Below are positions 1 to 11,189 of a stretch of DNA of 64,000 nt, piece by piece. The first letter of the stretch is position 1, and each line of letters begins with the position of its first letter. The stretch covers positions 1-64,000 of the forward strand of contig JAGVSM010003806.1 of assembly GCA_022494885.1 (NCBI GenBank), read 5' to 3'. The notes below the pieces were generated by a model. The model was not told where the DNA came from. It searched no databases and saw only the letters and a list, made by a program, of their open reading frames with translations. This stretch comes from Micrasema longulum (taxonomy: Eukaryota; Arthropoda; Insecta; Trichoptera; Brachycentridae). The position numbers and the translations under genes are program-made.

Positions 1-90
1 AATCACCATGTAAAGCGCCCTTGAGGTATTTTATTACGAAAATGGCGCTGTATAAGTTATCCATAATTAATTAATTAATTAATTAATTAC
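1..90 (+). mobile_element. 3' end of CR1/L2-like LINE family A
   Basis: The sequence aatcaccatgtaaagcgccc through ggcgctgtataagttatcca is the reverse complement of the 3' ends at 9042-9125 and 47483-47567. It ends in an ATTA microsatellite (67-90), as expected for the 3' tail of this clade. Truncated by the window edge. Confidence 0.75.
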
Positions 91-465
91 ACAGGGAATC
101 TTCATGTGTCTAAATTTCGCTCAACGAAGTTCTGCAGAAGGTTTCTGGAAAATATTGACCAAAAGTCAAATAGAAAATCCAAAAGCGTCGCAATTAAAAA
201 ATATTACTTAAATCTTTTTGATAGTGACAATTATTAATGTAATTTATATAGATGGTGTAAAGTACTGAGTTTTATGTTTTTTTACATAAAGTTTTCTTAC
301 TATTTCGGATGAATTAACTATGTTTGACATTATGTATTGTCACAAAAATGATTTTTTTATATGTACGGTCTCAAATGAGTTTTTTTTTAAAATAACTCCT
401 GGGAGTATAATATGGATCATATGTATTATATATTTTATTAATAATAAAATAAATAAATTCATGTA
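91..465. other. AT-rich, nothing recognised
   Basis: No ORF or repeat match was seen in this stretch. Confidence 0.4.
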
Positions 466-469
466 GGTA

Positions 470-550
470 TGACAAAAGATAGTAATGGATAGACGTGTGT
501 GGCGGTGCATCCTCTCTGCCTACCCCTGCAGAGAAATGGCATAAGTAGAA
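470..550 (+). mobile_element. RTE-like LINE 3' terminal fragment
   Basis: Matches the last ~80 bp of the copy at 19850-19920: atagacgtgtgtggcggt, then ctctctgcctacccc, then a TAGAAG-like tail. Confidence 0.7.
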
Positions 551-589
551 GTATGATTAATTTGCGTTCTCAAAATTGATTACACTGTA

Positions 590-685
590 GAATATTTAAA
601 AGAACTATGCATCCCAGATGAACGAGACTAATATTTCAAAATATTAATAATTATTCCTTTACAATCCGAGCAACTTTGCTTTTTT
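590..685 (+). mobile_element. LINE family A coding fragment
   Basis: Translates to a degenerate version of the family A C-terminus (KELCIPDE-like, then IIIPLQ). It aligns with the reverse-strand ORF at 9208-9492. Confidence 0.6.
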
Positions 686-1380
686 TCTGTTATGAAGTCA
701 TCAACTTTCTGTCCTGGTTGGGTCTCTCATCCCTTCACGTCGGCATCATCTTGGGCCTCTTCTCCTGCGTCAGCATCCCTTCACTCCGTGGGTGAGTTTG
801 TCTTCGAGGAATAAAGCGTAAATAAATCAAATGAATAAAAGTCTCTAGTTCGCAATGCTTTCAAGTGCTGAAGACTTGTAGGTATTTAAAAGCAAATCAA
901 TAATTTTAGCAACACAAGAATATATCTAGGGACAAAATAAACTGTTTCATGTTATTTTAACTATCCCGGATTGTCGGCTCGCTATGGTAATAAACCCGCC
1001 ATTGTAAATGTAATGTTCTTTACTTTATTTGTGTCATTTGCAAGGAAATATTTATGTTACTTTAGTCAGTTATAATGGGCCCTTTTTAGGTCCTTTCGTC
1101 AGCCGATTTCCTACGGCAGTCAAAACAGGGAACAACACAGGATTTAAATTGTTTTACAATCCTTAGGACAATTGGAGGCGATTGTTCGAACAACAATGCT
1201 TTTGTTATTCGCCTTTTGCGATGCCGACATTTGCTGTTCTCTCTACAAAAATATGTTGTCCACGTTATATTATCTACTTACAGTAATACGGATGCAAAAT
1301 AATCTTGCTTCCTAAATGATGGGAGAACTAGTTTGCAGGTAAAATAAATTATATGATCAGATCGGCATTTATTTAGTTAC
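686..1380. other. Unassigned intergenic DNA
   Basis: No recognised gene. 715-820 is richer in GC than its surroundings but gives no convincing ORF on either strand. Confidence 0.4.
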
Positions 1381-1384
1381 CTTT

Positions 1385-1985
1385 CATAATATACCCCAGA
1401 GATACAATATTAATATTGATAAATTAAATATGAATTCTATCGACGAAATTAAATATCTCGGGGTTTGGTTAGATATTTAAATTTCAAAACATATTCTCAG
1501 CATGTAACAAAAAAAATAAATTTTTAAATTATTTTATGGGAAGATTGCGAAATAAAATAGATGGAAAGAGTAGTGTTCTTATTTATAAAACTGTCATATG
1601 TCCATACATAAATTACTGTTCTTCTATTCTTCGAAATAAGGCGGTGAGGATTATACTCAAAAGAAATATCTATTCTAATGTAGAAAGAATGCACAAAGAA
1701 ATTGGCTTCCTCACAATAAAGCAGCATATTTAATTTAATGTTGCAATTTTTATACAAAAAATAATTAATGGGATGAACAAAAAAATAAAACCGATATTAA
1801 AATTAAACCAACAATGTCATACATAATATTAAACAAGGGATAAAAAAAAGATAAGATTACCAATGAGGAGAAAAACAGAATCTCAAAACTCATTGTACGA
1901 GGGATTGAAGCTGTACAATGAGTTACCTAAAGGAATAAAGGAGAAAGAAAAGATCGAAATATAAAAAAATAATTCTAAAAAATAT
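1385..1985 (+). pseudogene. Decayed non-LTR retrotransposon reverse transcriptase C-terminus
   Basis: Broken plus-strand reading frames give EIKYLGVWLD, then a 65-residue stretch at 1536-1733 (MGRLRNKIDG ... ERMHKEIGFLTIKQH), then RRKTESQNSLYEGLKLYNEL and PKGIKEKEK. YLGVWLD followed by an ICPYINYCSSI-like segment and a YN-LP motif is typical of the post-catalytic part of LINE reverse transcriptases. Several stops and frameshifts; 5' truncated. Clade not resolved. Confidence 0.6.
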
Positions 1986-2084
1986 GTTATTGAGAAATTT
2001 TTATATAAATATTTTTTAATGTTATTAAAAGTTTTTATTAGTTAGTTCAATAAATTTACAAAAACAAACATTTAGCATAACAGT

Positions 2085-2165
2085 AAATTTGTAAAGTGTT
2101 CGTGCTAAAAAGTAAGCAATGAAAAATTAAACAGATGAAGCACTTCAACACTATGGATAACATAT
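2085..2165 (+). repeat. Fragment shared with 53330-53420
   Basis: Shares gtaaatttgtaaagtg, gctaaaaagt and gaagcacttcaacac-like sequence with 53336-53410, downstream of the agcgcatggac repeat family. Confidence 0.5.
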
Positions 2166-2204
2166 CAGATAAAAATATCCAAAGGGTAGCTACTCAGCTA
2201 CTCT

Positions 2205-2545
2205 ATTTTGCATACAGATCTCGCTTCCTCTACATTCATTCATCTTCTTATGCACGCGCGCCGATTATTCCGACTTTTGACATGTCCATATTCAAGAATT
2301 TGTTGAATTAGGTCATGCCATGTCTTTATCGGTCTTCCTCTATTTTTGCATCCATCAAAATTCGCATTGTAAATATTTTTATCCGCTCTTTAGCTCTCCA
2401 TTCGCTCTACATGTCCAAACCCGCCCAGAGCTCCTTTCTTGATTTTGTCGATAGTGCCTATCACAGCCTTACATAATGTACGGATCTCGACATTTGTGCG
2501 TATGTCGTGCTTACATAGATTGATCACACATTCGCCATACGCAGA
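2205..2545 (-). mobile_element. RTE-like LINE C-terminal fragment
   Basis: The reverse complement matches the frame at 24660-25037 (YDANVDGC, GRSRETWND). Broken by stops. Contains the characteristic cttcctctacattcattcat-type 3' segment; the terminal gcctacccc end is missing. Confidence 0.7.
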
Positions 2546-2601
2546 AAATTTAGCATATAATTTTAGCTCAGTTAGAATATAAGTTTACGTATAAAATTCT
2601 A

Positions 2602-2670
2602 AAGCGCCCTTAAGATAATTTTTCACAAAAATGGCGCTATTTAAATCACCCAAATATTATTATTATTATG
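2602..2670 (+). mobile_element. LINE family A 3' end fragment
   Basis: taaagcgcccttaagataat ... atggcgctatttaaatcacc, followed by an ATT repeat, matches positions 10-90 at lower identity. Confidence 0.65.
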
Positions 2671-4015
2671 ACGTTTTTTCTGTTTATAGGTATTATACAA
2701 ATTAAAACTACTAAATCTTTTTTCTATTAAATTATTTTCCTTATAGCCCGTTAGTAAGGTCGTGAAACCGGCTTTTTTCTTTGTCTCTTAGCGTCTGTTT
2801 AGTAAACTGCTAGCAAAATAATAACAGTTAAAGGACAAAAGATGGGCGCACGACACGAAAAAAACTAATTGCTTTCAGTTTCTGGAATAGGGTAAGAAAC
2901 AAGAAGGCGATACGTCATTTTTTTCTTTATGGTTTTATTGGAGTTTCTTCTGCAGAAGTAGTTTCGTCAAGAGCGTGATTTGACAACGATTTCTGGTGCA
3001 TTTCCAGTTATTAGAAGACGCAACTTACAGATGCATTTTTAAATGCACGTTTAGGAGAATAGAATGCCACATCTGTGAATACTTGAACGCGTGACAGTTT
3101 TAGGCAAGTTTTCTTAGAAAAATATTCGTAAAATATTGAATCAAATAAATCAATAGAGACAACACGAATATAGTCATCAAAATATTTTGTTGTCGTGATT
3201 CTAACTTTTGCAATTATAATTTATTTAAAAAAAAAATTTTTTTTTAATATTTACAAAATAGTATTAAATTAAAGTCCTGCTGAGTTGCATACATACAATA
3301 AATTGCATCGATTATTAACACTTAACCTACATTAATAATAATTTACTTGAAAAACATTACATATTACATTATCAAAAATTAAAAACTATCACTAATACAA
3401 AAAACTTTTTTCTTTTAACCATAATTTGAGCAAACGTCTTACTTTTGTATTTAACTCAGTATTTTTAATATTGTTTGAGAACATGTCAAATATTTTAGGT
3501 ATACTGAATACAGTAGCAGTATCCTTTTGCCATATTATTGCAATATTTAGGAACACCTAGCTAATTGAAAAAATAATAGTTTTAATAAAAAAAATGTTTC
3601 AAAAGCGATTTACTCGACATGAAAAAAATCCTTTAATTATTTTGTTAATTTATTTACAATTTCAATAACTGGGATTTTAGTACATCTTAATATAAAATAA
3701 ATAGTATTTTTTGTGTAGTGGCTGGTAATAAACGCTGTCGTGTATTCATTTTTGCAGCGCTCACGTGTGAGCTGCGACTGAATTTTCGTATTGCCCTAGG
3801 GACAAGACAAAATTTTCACATCTATTGCATTGTCCACATGTGAACAGCGTTTTATTTTTTTTATAAGGTAAATGTTTTAATAGTCAAATGACTCATAGGT
3901 CTCATAGGGCATTTTATGATAGGTGAATTAAAAATTGTTCATTTTAAATGTTTTGTATTTACAAACAAGAGGGTAGACAAATGAGACTAAACCCGTTATT
4001 ATTATCTTTGAAGTA
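2671..4015. other. AT-rich intergenic DNA with one hairpin
   Basis: No gene recognised. 3725-3857 carries inverted ends (aataaacgctgtc against gaacagcgttttatt), with a gctcac-gt-gtgagc hairpin inside. Confidence 0.4.
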
Positions 4016-4017
4016 AG

Positions 4018-4060
4018 ACTTCGCTTCCTCTACATTCTTACATCTTCTCGCGCCGATTAT
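4018..4060 (-). mobile_element. Short RTE-like LINE fragment
   Basis: cttcgcttcctctacattct through cgccgattat matches the RTE-like copies at 2209-2270 and 24729-24780. Confidence 0.5.
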
Positions 4061-4246
4061 TTGAAAAGTAAATGTTTAAAAAAGTGGCCAATAATTGGAC
4101 TCACAGAATACGCTATGTGACACGAAGGACATTTATTTGCCGGATATCATTTAAAAAGAAAAAGTGCATTTTTATTACTTCGAAATCAATAAATACAAAC
4201 TAATTCATAAATACTATAGGTACGAGGTATAATTAAATAGATAGAT

Positions 4247-4489
4247 ATGATATTTCATAAAACGGTAGGTTCAAATTATGTTCTAAAAATAAGTGTTATC
4301 GCATCATACCTCATGAAAATTGCCTTAAAAAACGTTTTATTATTATGTTACCAGTTTTTATTAGTCGCAAGCTATCTCCCGTCTCTGTCCTGCTCAGTTA
4401 GTCGGGCGTATAATGAAACGATAAACAATGGTGACGCATATGCAGAAGGGAGTGACATACTGAATAGAACTTACAGTAGACCGATGTAA
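4247..4489 (+). CDS. Possible first exon of a secreted protein (unrecognised)
   Basis: An 80-residue ORF. From the second in-frame Met (4313) it reads MKIALKNVLLLCYQFLLVAS, a basic N-terminus followed by a hydrophobic stretch and an S-C-S region that could be cleaved, so it resembles a signal peptide. The later part (NETINNGDAYAEGSDIL) is hydrophilic and less AT-biased than the flanks. The reading frame ends at ATGTAAAC, and GTAAAC there could be a splice donor. I do not recognise the family, no downstream exon was found, and a chance ORF is quite possible. Confidence 0.22.
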   Translation: MIFHKTVGSNYVLKISVIASYLMKIALKNVLLLCYQFLLVASYLPSLSCSVSRAYNETINNGDAYAEGSDILNRTYSRPM

Positions 4490-4499
4490 ACAGTCCGTG

Positions 4500-5090
4500 C
4501 TTTTTACTGTACTACTTGTTTTGCTTGTCGAAGTCGATTTGATATGACGTGACGACACTTGCTCCCTCCGCTGGTCATTCTCTTTCCTTTGGAGACGACT
4601 TTTTAGCTCGGATTTGTATAAAGTGTCATCTCTATATATTATATATTAATGCTGTATTATAGGTAAACAAGCCATTTTAAAGATTGTGGGAAGAGAGGAT
4701 TCACACGACTATGCTGATTTCTGATATACGAGTACATTCCTAGATTCTTCCACATTTATATATTTTTAATTTTATGGTTTCAACAGCTACATTAATGTTA
4801 GAGATATTAAATCAATAAAATTTACTTTTGTATTCGATAGGTGTACTAAAAACATATCGAATAGTATTTGAGTTAAAGACAGATGCAAAGTATTTAGACA
4901 AAATTCCAGCTATATTTTTTCCATTACTCGCACATTCATCATCAAAATTCATCAACTTTCAACAGATTTAATTTACGATTTATTACAGGCCTTTAGCAAA
5001 ACTTTTGATCTTTTTCCTGATACAGAGAATGACTCATAATCTAACGGGTTATCGATTTTTTCCCCTTTTTTCTCATTTTGTTTAAAAAAA
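4500..5090. other. Unassigned intergenic DNA
   Basis: Nothing recognised; AT-rich, no usable ORF. Confidence 0.35.
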
Positions 5091-5098
5091 AAAATTAT

Positions 5099-5195
5099 TG
5101 ACTTATACATCAGAGTTTGTATTCCACCCTTTGTGGAAAACGTAACCAGTGTTACTCCCGAAGTGGTGTAGAGATATAGTTGAACTTAGAGATTA
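5099..5195 (-). mobile_element. LINE family A fragment
   Basis: gacttatacatcagagtttg ... ggaaaacgtaaccagtg ... cccgaagtggt matches 9480-9560 of the family A copy, diverged. Confidence 0.65.
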
Positions 5196-5310
5196 CGAAA
5201 ACAGGTCTCTCTGCGAAATTAAATACAGGCTATAGGCGAGCCATTTTATTCATTGGTAGACCTGCAATACCATTGCAATAATTGACTCTTACAATCGAAT
5301 ATATTAATTG

Positions 5311-5575
5311 GCATCTTGTCATACATGCCTTTTGGTTGTGCCTGCTTTTGGCAAAATCAGACTAGAGATTTTAGTTTATCTGATCATGCCACGTCTTCCT
5401 TGGTCGTCATAATTTTATGTTACCTTTCATTCTTGCCATAAAAATCGGTTTTGCAATTATTTCGTCATATATTCGTTCTACGTGACCAAATCATATATCA
5501 TATCACTCGATTATTTCACCAAATAATTTGTTAGCTTTGCCCGCTCACTCGATTTGTCTACAAGTTCCATGAAAG
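5311..5575 (-). mobile_element. RTE-like LINE C-terminal fragment
   Basis: The reverse complement parallels 19600-19830 (KTWHDQINQN and WFGHVER-like region), with many substitutions and stops. Confidence 0.65.
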
Positions 5576-5744
5576 TGAGATCTTTTTATGTGTAAACAAA
5601 AGATTTAAGTGGAATTTACTTGTTGTGAGTAAATTAAGCCACAATGCTCAAACATTACGGTTGTGTTTCGCTATGTATCGCTTGGCTCAGTTTTTACGCC
5701 TTAGCTCTTCATAAACAAAGTATTTCAATAAACAAAGTTTTTTT

Positions 5745-6115
5745 TCTACAATGTTTTGAATATGTCCAAATGCTTGTAGACTGGCTAGATTTCCTCCTTA
5801 GAGAGTTATACATATTTGAATTGGTTGCAACAGAGAGGGAAAACATTTTTGAGAATGCAATATGGACGTCTAGGCATTTACAGGGCTTATAACCAGTCAT
5901 TGGCCTGTCAGCTCTTTTACTTCACAAAAGTCGACAGATGGAAGAGTTGAGGAAATGTGGATGTTCATACATAAGCAGAATGGTGAATGTTACACAGTCT
6001 GTAAAATAGCCATTTAAACCAGCCAATGACTGGCCAGAAACCCTGTTAATGCTTAGACCTAGACGTTCATATTCCTTTTTATTTATTTTTTCTCTCTCTG
6101 TTGCAACAAATTTAA
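5745..6115. repeat. Foldback repeat B, inverted pair
   Basis: The plus-strand arm (5745-5945: aatatgtccaaatgcttg, gttgcaacagagagggaaaa, ctaggcatttacagggctta) is followed directly by the same sequence inverted (5940-6115, ending ctctctctgttgcaacaaat). The small ORFs here are by-products of the repeat. The same arrangement recurs at 17040-17350 and 42780-43260. Confidence 0.75.
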
Positions 6116-6129
6116 ACGTTATTATTATT

Positions 6130-6525
6130 TTTTATTATTTTGAATCTTGAAATAAGGCACACATAAACATATTCTTATTTAAGCTCTAATAATAAGAATT
6201 GGCATATATATTATTTTTACAGTTATTTAATCTATATATCTTAACCAACTCTTTGAATTTTTATAATTTTTTTTCTTCATGAATGTTTTTTGCCATTTCA
6301 TTATATTTTTTTATTGCCTTATATAAAATAGAATTTTATAAACTCACCTTTTTCTATTGGTGTAATTTAATTTATAATGAGACAAACACCCTAAAACTTT
6401 CGCAGACTCAAGATCAGAGGTTAAAATCGTATTCAACAACTTATTTTGATGTTTAAGCTTACTAAAATTTTTCCTAAAATTTAAATACTAGATCCGATAA
6501 AATAAAAAGTTAGCAAATTAATATA
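6130..6525. other. AT-rich, nothing recognised
   Basis: No ORF or repeat match. Confidence 0.35.
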
Positions 6526-6527
6526 CC

Positions 6528-7080
6528 GGTACTAGCTTTTACCCGCGGCTTCGCTCGCATGGAATTAAAGAGAAATTATTTAGTAAATAATTAGTTTTAT
6601 TGTTTATCAATAAGAGTTTTCCCTATAATATATTTTTTTCGATGCAGAAACTAGCTTGTATCGATTGTCGGTCCTCCAACTATCACTATAAAAATAATAT
6701 GACGATCCGTTAGTCTATGGCAATGGAGAATCGTTAAACTGTTTATAAATCCAAAACCCTACTACCAACCACAACGAAAAACAAACCAAACTAACCATAG
6801 ATAAAACAAGTCAATTACAGAAATTCAATGAATTATTTTCAAATTGATTATTTTTGACATCCCACCTTACCGTTCACTCATTTTGAAAAAATGCTGCCGA
6901 TTGTTGATTTTTTTTATTGAACGTTAATAATTTCGGAGGGAAAAATAAGTATTTGGTTTGACTTCTCATCTCTTCGACAATGCAAAAAGTTATGTCAATC
7001 GGTCACTCCGTTCAGACGTGAAAGAAACACAAACAAATAAACAAGCACGCATTCGCTTTTGTAATATTAGAATGGATATA
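6528..7080 (+). repeat. Dispersed insect repeat (ctagcttttacccgcgg type)
   Basis: Begins actagcttttacccgcggct and ends cgcattcgcttttgtaat then attagaatggatata. These two end signatures are, from memory, those of a common dispersed repeat in lepidopteran genomes. About 550 bp with no coding capacity. Class not assigned. Confidence 0.55.
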
Positions 7081-7700
7081 AACTTAAATTTAATATTTGA
7101 AGCTTTGTCTTTGTGAATTTTCGTAACAATTTGTATGCGTTAAAGTTAATGTATTAGCAAAAGTGCTAAACTGTAAATAAAGTTTCATTTCTCTAAAATC
7201 ATTGAAAAATAATCCCGAGCATGTAATGACAAAATATATTATTTTACTAAAAATTTATAATATAATTTCATGTTAAACTAAAGTAAATATTGCATACAAT
7301 CACTTTTGCAAAGCGTCATTGATGGCCCTCTGAATATTACGAAAACGTCACTTTGTAAGTTATACTATACTTATAATGACAATGGAAACACGAATGTCTC
7401 TATATCAAAGCATACACACAAAATGGTAATTTTAAAACCTAATAAATGAATTCTCATTTATAAGTCGACCGTGAATTTTTTTTTTTTTATTAAAAGAGAA
7501 TAAAAAATAAAGAAATAAAAAAATGATGATCGGAGTATTCGTCGCCTTTATTTCACAATTAAAAAAAATTAATTAAATTGTTCCAAAAATTAAACGGTCA
7601 TACTAAACAACTCTAGCAATTTTATTTTATACGTTTATTTACGCAGAAAACACATTAATAGCCCCCCTAAAGAAACTAAGTAAATAACATATTTACATTC
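7081..7700. other. AT-rich; weak LINE A 3' remnant
   Basis: 7312-7368 (aaagcgtcattgatggccct ... gtaagttat) is a weak match to the LINE A 3' end. Otherwise nothing seen. Confidence 0.35.
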
Positions 7701-7702
7701 TT

Positions 7703-7935
7703 GACAGGCGCCGTGGCGCAGTTGGTTAGACGGCTATCTGTGAAACTGGCGTCGCGGGTTCGATTCCCGCCAGTTGCAAGAAAAAAATCCAAGAAAGATT
7801 TTCACTCAATTGGTCTGGGTGTTGTAGTGTATTTTTCATTCCCTCCTTCAATATTCCCTCTATCCCACCTGCTGAAAAGCCTCAAAATAGAGGCTTTGCT
7901 GGTTATTCCTTTAAAAAAAAAAAATTTAATAAAAA
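7703..7935 (+). mobile_element. tRNA-derived SINE, family C
   Basis: The head has an RNA polymerase III A box (tggcgcagttgg) and B box (ggttcgattcc). A shared body follows (tggtctgggtgttgtagtgt, then agaggcttt-gctggttattcc), ending in an A-rich tail. The ends cannot form a tRNA acceptor stem (GGCGCCG against GCAAG), so this is a SINE rather than a tRNA gene. The best preserved of three copies. The ORF overlapping it is spurious. Confidence 0.85.
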
Positions 7936-9041
7936 AATGAATTGAAAATAAAATAAAAGGTATTGTAAAAAAACCACTTAATGATTTATTTATTTATTCT
8001 AAGAAAAATTGATTTTTATAACTATTTAAAATACTTATTATACTTGTACCTACTAATAACTCAGTGTAAGTCCCTCTCCAAGCACAAAAGCTTATGGTTC
8101 CTCTGAACATCATTAAAATAAAAAGTAACCGAATACCAAACTTAAACATAATACAATAAAAACTGAAATAAATTTTACACTATTGTTGGTTATATATTAA
8201 ATAAATTAAAAAAAATAATAAAAATGTACCTTGTAGTAAAAACTTAGTTTGAAAAATGCGACCCTATACACCAAATAGCTGTAAAAGTGACGTTCTTTCT
8301 TCTGATCCTCGCAAGGACATTCTCACGCGTAAGCTAAACGTATTCAAGGTCCTCGTTTATTGATTAGTAGTTGGTTTGTAATAAAAATGTCCTCGTTACA
8401 ATACAATACACAAGAGCGTATAGCTTTTCAATGCCCTGCTGGCTTCCAAAAATCTCAAATATTTCAGGGAAAATATTAATGATTTTAGACCACGTTGAAA
8501 CGTTTCAAGGTAGGTGCTTCATAGCGATGTTAAATGTTTTCAATAGGCAGTACAAACAATGAATCGAAAATAAAATTGCTGAAAATTCTAAAAAAGAGAA
8601 ATCGAGTAGCTAGTTCGCGAAGTTAGTAAACTCCGAGTTCACCACGAGCTACGACTGAAAACACTTGTCATTATTGAAGGTTTTTATATGCCTACTTAAA
8701 TATTGTCAGAATAAATATTTTTTCTAATTGAAAAAAGAATATTTATTTAATTTACCTTTAATATCATTTTAATTTCGAGGCCGAATTCGAAGTCAAATGG
8801 TGTATAAAACTGCTTAAAAAACGAAAAAAAAACTAATACGGATTGGTAAATTCAACCTAATTTAGTGTTTTGGGTAATGTTAAAGGTCGCAATAATGTTC
8901 TAAATAAAAACCATCATATTTGATTTTAGGTTTTCATATTTTTTGACGTTTAATCATTATTGTGGCCATTATATGAAGCAAATAAAAAAAGAATAATCTT
9001 CAAATTAATCACTCTCCCGGTATATTATAATTTTATGACTT
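7936..9041. other. AT-rich intergenic DNA
   Basis: No recognised gene or repeat; only short AT-driven ORFs. Confidence 0.35.
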
Positions 9042-9574
9042 ATTTATTTTTATTTATTTATTGTGGATAACTTATATAGCGCCATTTTCGTAATAAAATA
9101 CCTCAAGGGCGCTTTACATGGTGATTCTACTGTTAAGTTAATTTAATTGAAGCTTTAAATTTGTAATTTGATTAAAATAATTTATTTTGTTGTCACGTGC
9201 TACGGATTTATTTAAATGATTTAGAGAACAAGTGGGTTTTAAGTTTTTTCCGAAACATCACTTCACTTTCACAGCCTCGCACCTCTGCTGGGAGAGCATT
9301 CCATGCCATAGGGCCTGCGACCGCAAATGTGCGCTCACCAAATTTAGTGCGCTGTTTGCGTAGAGGTATAATAACTTTTCCTCTCGCCGCAGACGTAGCT
9401 GATCCAAGCGTGAGACGCCTGTCAGCTAGTTCATCTGGAATGCATAGTTCCCTTAGATATTCCGGAGCCGAGTTGTGCAGTGACTTATACATAAGCCAAC
9501 AGAGTTTGTATTCGACCCTCTGTGGAAAACGTAGCCAGTGTAGTTCCCGAAGTAGTGGAGAGAAAGCGGCGTCA
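9042..9574 (-). mobile_element. CR1/L2-like LINE family A, 5'-truncated copy
   Basis: The minus-strand ORF 9208-9492 (94 residues) is the C-terminus of a non-LTR reverse transcriptase: YKSLHNSAPEYL, then AVAGPMAWNALP, then FRKKLKTHLF. That F-x-VAGP-xxWNxLP plus FkxxLKtxLF ending is typical of the CR1/L2 group. The 3' UTR ends in an AAAT microsatellite. Nearly identical to 47483-47982, which implies recent activity. No endonuclease or catalytic RT domain remains. Confidence 0.85.
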
Positions 9575-9744
9575 AAATAAAAATGAAATAAAAAGTAAAC
9601 GAAAATATATATATTTATAAATATTTAGATTTTTAAATATTTATCTTGACAATATTTAAGTAGGCATATAAAAACCTTCAATAATGACAAGTGCTTCCAT
9701 TTGTTGCTTGGAGATACTAAGATGACAACATTAATTACCGGTAC

Positions 9745-10385
9745 TACTACTACTTCAAATACCATCACGCCATTTCCCCGTAGGGGTAGGCAGAGAGAAT
9801 GGACCGCCACACACCTCTATCCTGGCATATATTCCTAGCTTCTTCCACATTCATACATCTTGTCATACATGCCCTTCGGTTCTGTCTGCTTTTGCTTTTT
9901 GTCCTCGTCTCACGTTACCGTTCATTTTCGCCAAATATACATGTTTCACCATTCTTTTGTCGTCCATTCATTCTACGTGACCAAACTATCTCAGAGACTA
10001 TTTCTTAATCTTATCAATTATACTTGACTCAGATTTACACTCTCGCCTGATTTCATCGTTCGTAACCCTGTCATACATTGATTTCCTACACATTCGTCTA
10101 AGAGATTGCATTTCAACCGCGTTCACTCGGCTTTCATCCTTCCTCTACCAGTTCCATGTTTCATTTCCATACATAAGTATTGGGACTAAAACTTCTTTGT
10201 GCACTGCCAGTTTAGCTTCGATTGACATATTCATTTTAGCAATTACTGTGCTTAGTGCTCCGTTCATTTTGTTGCCCGCATTCACTCTCCTTTCAACATC
10301 TTTTTCTACTCTTCTATCTCTTGAAAACATGCTTCCTAGGTACACAAATTCTTCTACTTGCTCGAGACATTCGTTGTTTAATTAC
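9745..10385 (-). mobile_element. RTE-like LINE C-terminal region
   Basis: Minus-strand reading gives YLGSMFSRDRRVEKDVERRV, NKMNGALSTVIAKMN and LMYGNETWNW, then the GRPRKTWHD-type end, with frameshifts. The longest 5' extent of this family here. The 3' end abuts a TAG-type microsatellite (tactactactac on the plus strand). Confidence 0.8.
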
Positions 10386-10604
10386 CGGTGAAAGCTTTAT
10401 TATACCATTGCTTTTTCTATCTTTTCCAGAACGATTTTCGCAGTGTCTTCGCGTATATGTAGGCATTTTAGAAATTGCGAGGAGACACAAGAGTTCAAAA
10501 GTGGCCGAGGAATGCTTGCAACAGTCTAAAATTCATTCTATCAAACATATGCCAATTGGCCGCAGGTTTAGAAACCATATTTCGAACGCTTATGTTTGCT
10601 TTAC

Positions 10605-10690
10605 TTTTAAACCTATTGAGGTCCATTGGGGCAGAATGGTGAATATTACACCGTGTTCAAAGTGGCTCCTTAAACCAGTTAATTACAGGT
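10605..10690 (-). repeat. Repeat B fragment
   Basis: ggggcagaatggtgaatatt, then cttaaaccagttaattacag, matches the inverted arm of repeat B. Confidence 0.6.
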
Positions 10691-11185
10691 CATCATCATC
10701 ATCATTTCTTTTCCACACCTAATGGTGCATAGGGTACTGCATTGGTACACCAATCGCAGCTTATCTCGATCATTTTTGTTTCATGAAGTTAAGATGATCA
10801 GTCTTACGCTTAAGGTACCGGTTCAGTTACTAAAAATATTCTAGTGTAAAAACACATTTTTAAATAAATGTTTCATGCGCAATAGACAGGTGCCATGGTG
10901 CAGTTGGTTAGACGGCCAACTGTGAAACTGGCGTCGCGGGTTCGATTCCCGCCAATTGCAAGAAAAAAATCCAAAAAAGATTTTTTTCTCAATTGGTCTG
11001 GGTGTTGTGGTGTATTTTTCATTACCTTCTTCCATATCCTCTCTATTCCACCTGCTGACAAGCCTCAAAGTAGAGGCTTAGCGGGTTATTCCTTTTTAAA
11101 AAATATCAACCATGTCGGGAATCGAATCCGAGACCTCTTACATGCTAGGAAAATGCGCTGACCACTACACCTCGAGACCGACAAT
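10685..11185 (-). mobile_element. tRNA-headed SINE family E, split by a family C SINE
   Basis: The family E head lies at 11107-11185 on the minus strand (A-box-like gtgtagtggtcagcgc, B box ggattcgattcc). Its body and 3' part continue at 10685-10884 (gatgatcagtcttac, gcatagggtactgcattgg, catcatcatcatc tail). The order matches 43254-43495 read in reverse, except that a complete family C SINE interrupts it at 10885-11097. The nesting shows E inserted before C. Confidence 0.7.
10885..11097 (+). mobile_element. tRNA-derived SINE, family C (nested)
   Basis: A box tggtgcagttgg and B box ggttcgattcc, then tggtctgggtgttgtggtgt and cctcaaagtagaggcttagc, with an A-rich end. Lies inside the family E SINE. 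Confidence 0.82.
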
Positions 11186-11189
11186 ATTC

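Noticed and set aside
7703..7785. Apparent tRNA gene with intact A and B boxes
   Set aside because: The ends do not pair as an acceptor stem, and the same head with the same body recurs at 10885 and 18749, so it is a SINE.
9197..9580. Plus-strand 127-residue ORF, repeated at 47636-48019
   Set aside because: Antisense shadow of the family A LINE C-terminus; repetition reflects the two LINE copies.
10255..10722. 155-residue plus-strand ORF
   Set aside because: Runs antisense through an RTE-like LINE and then into repeat B; no domain.
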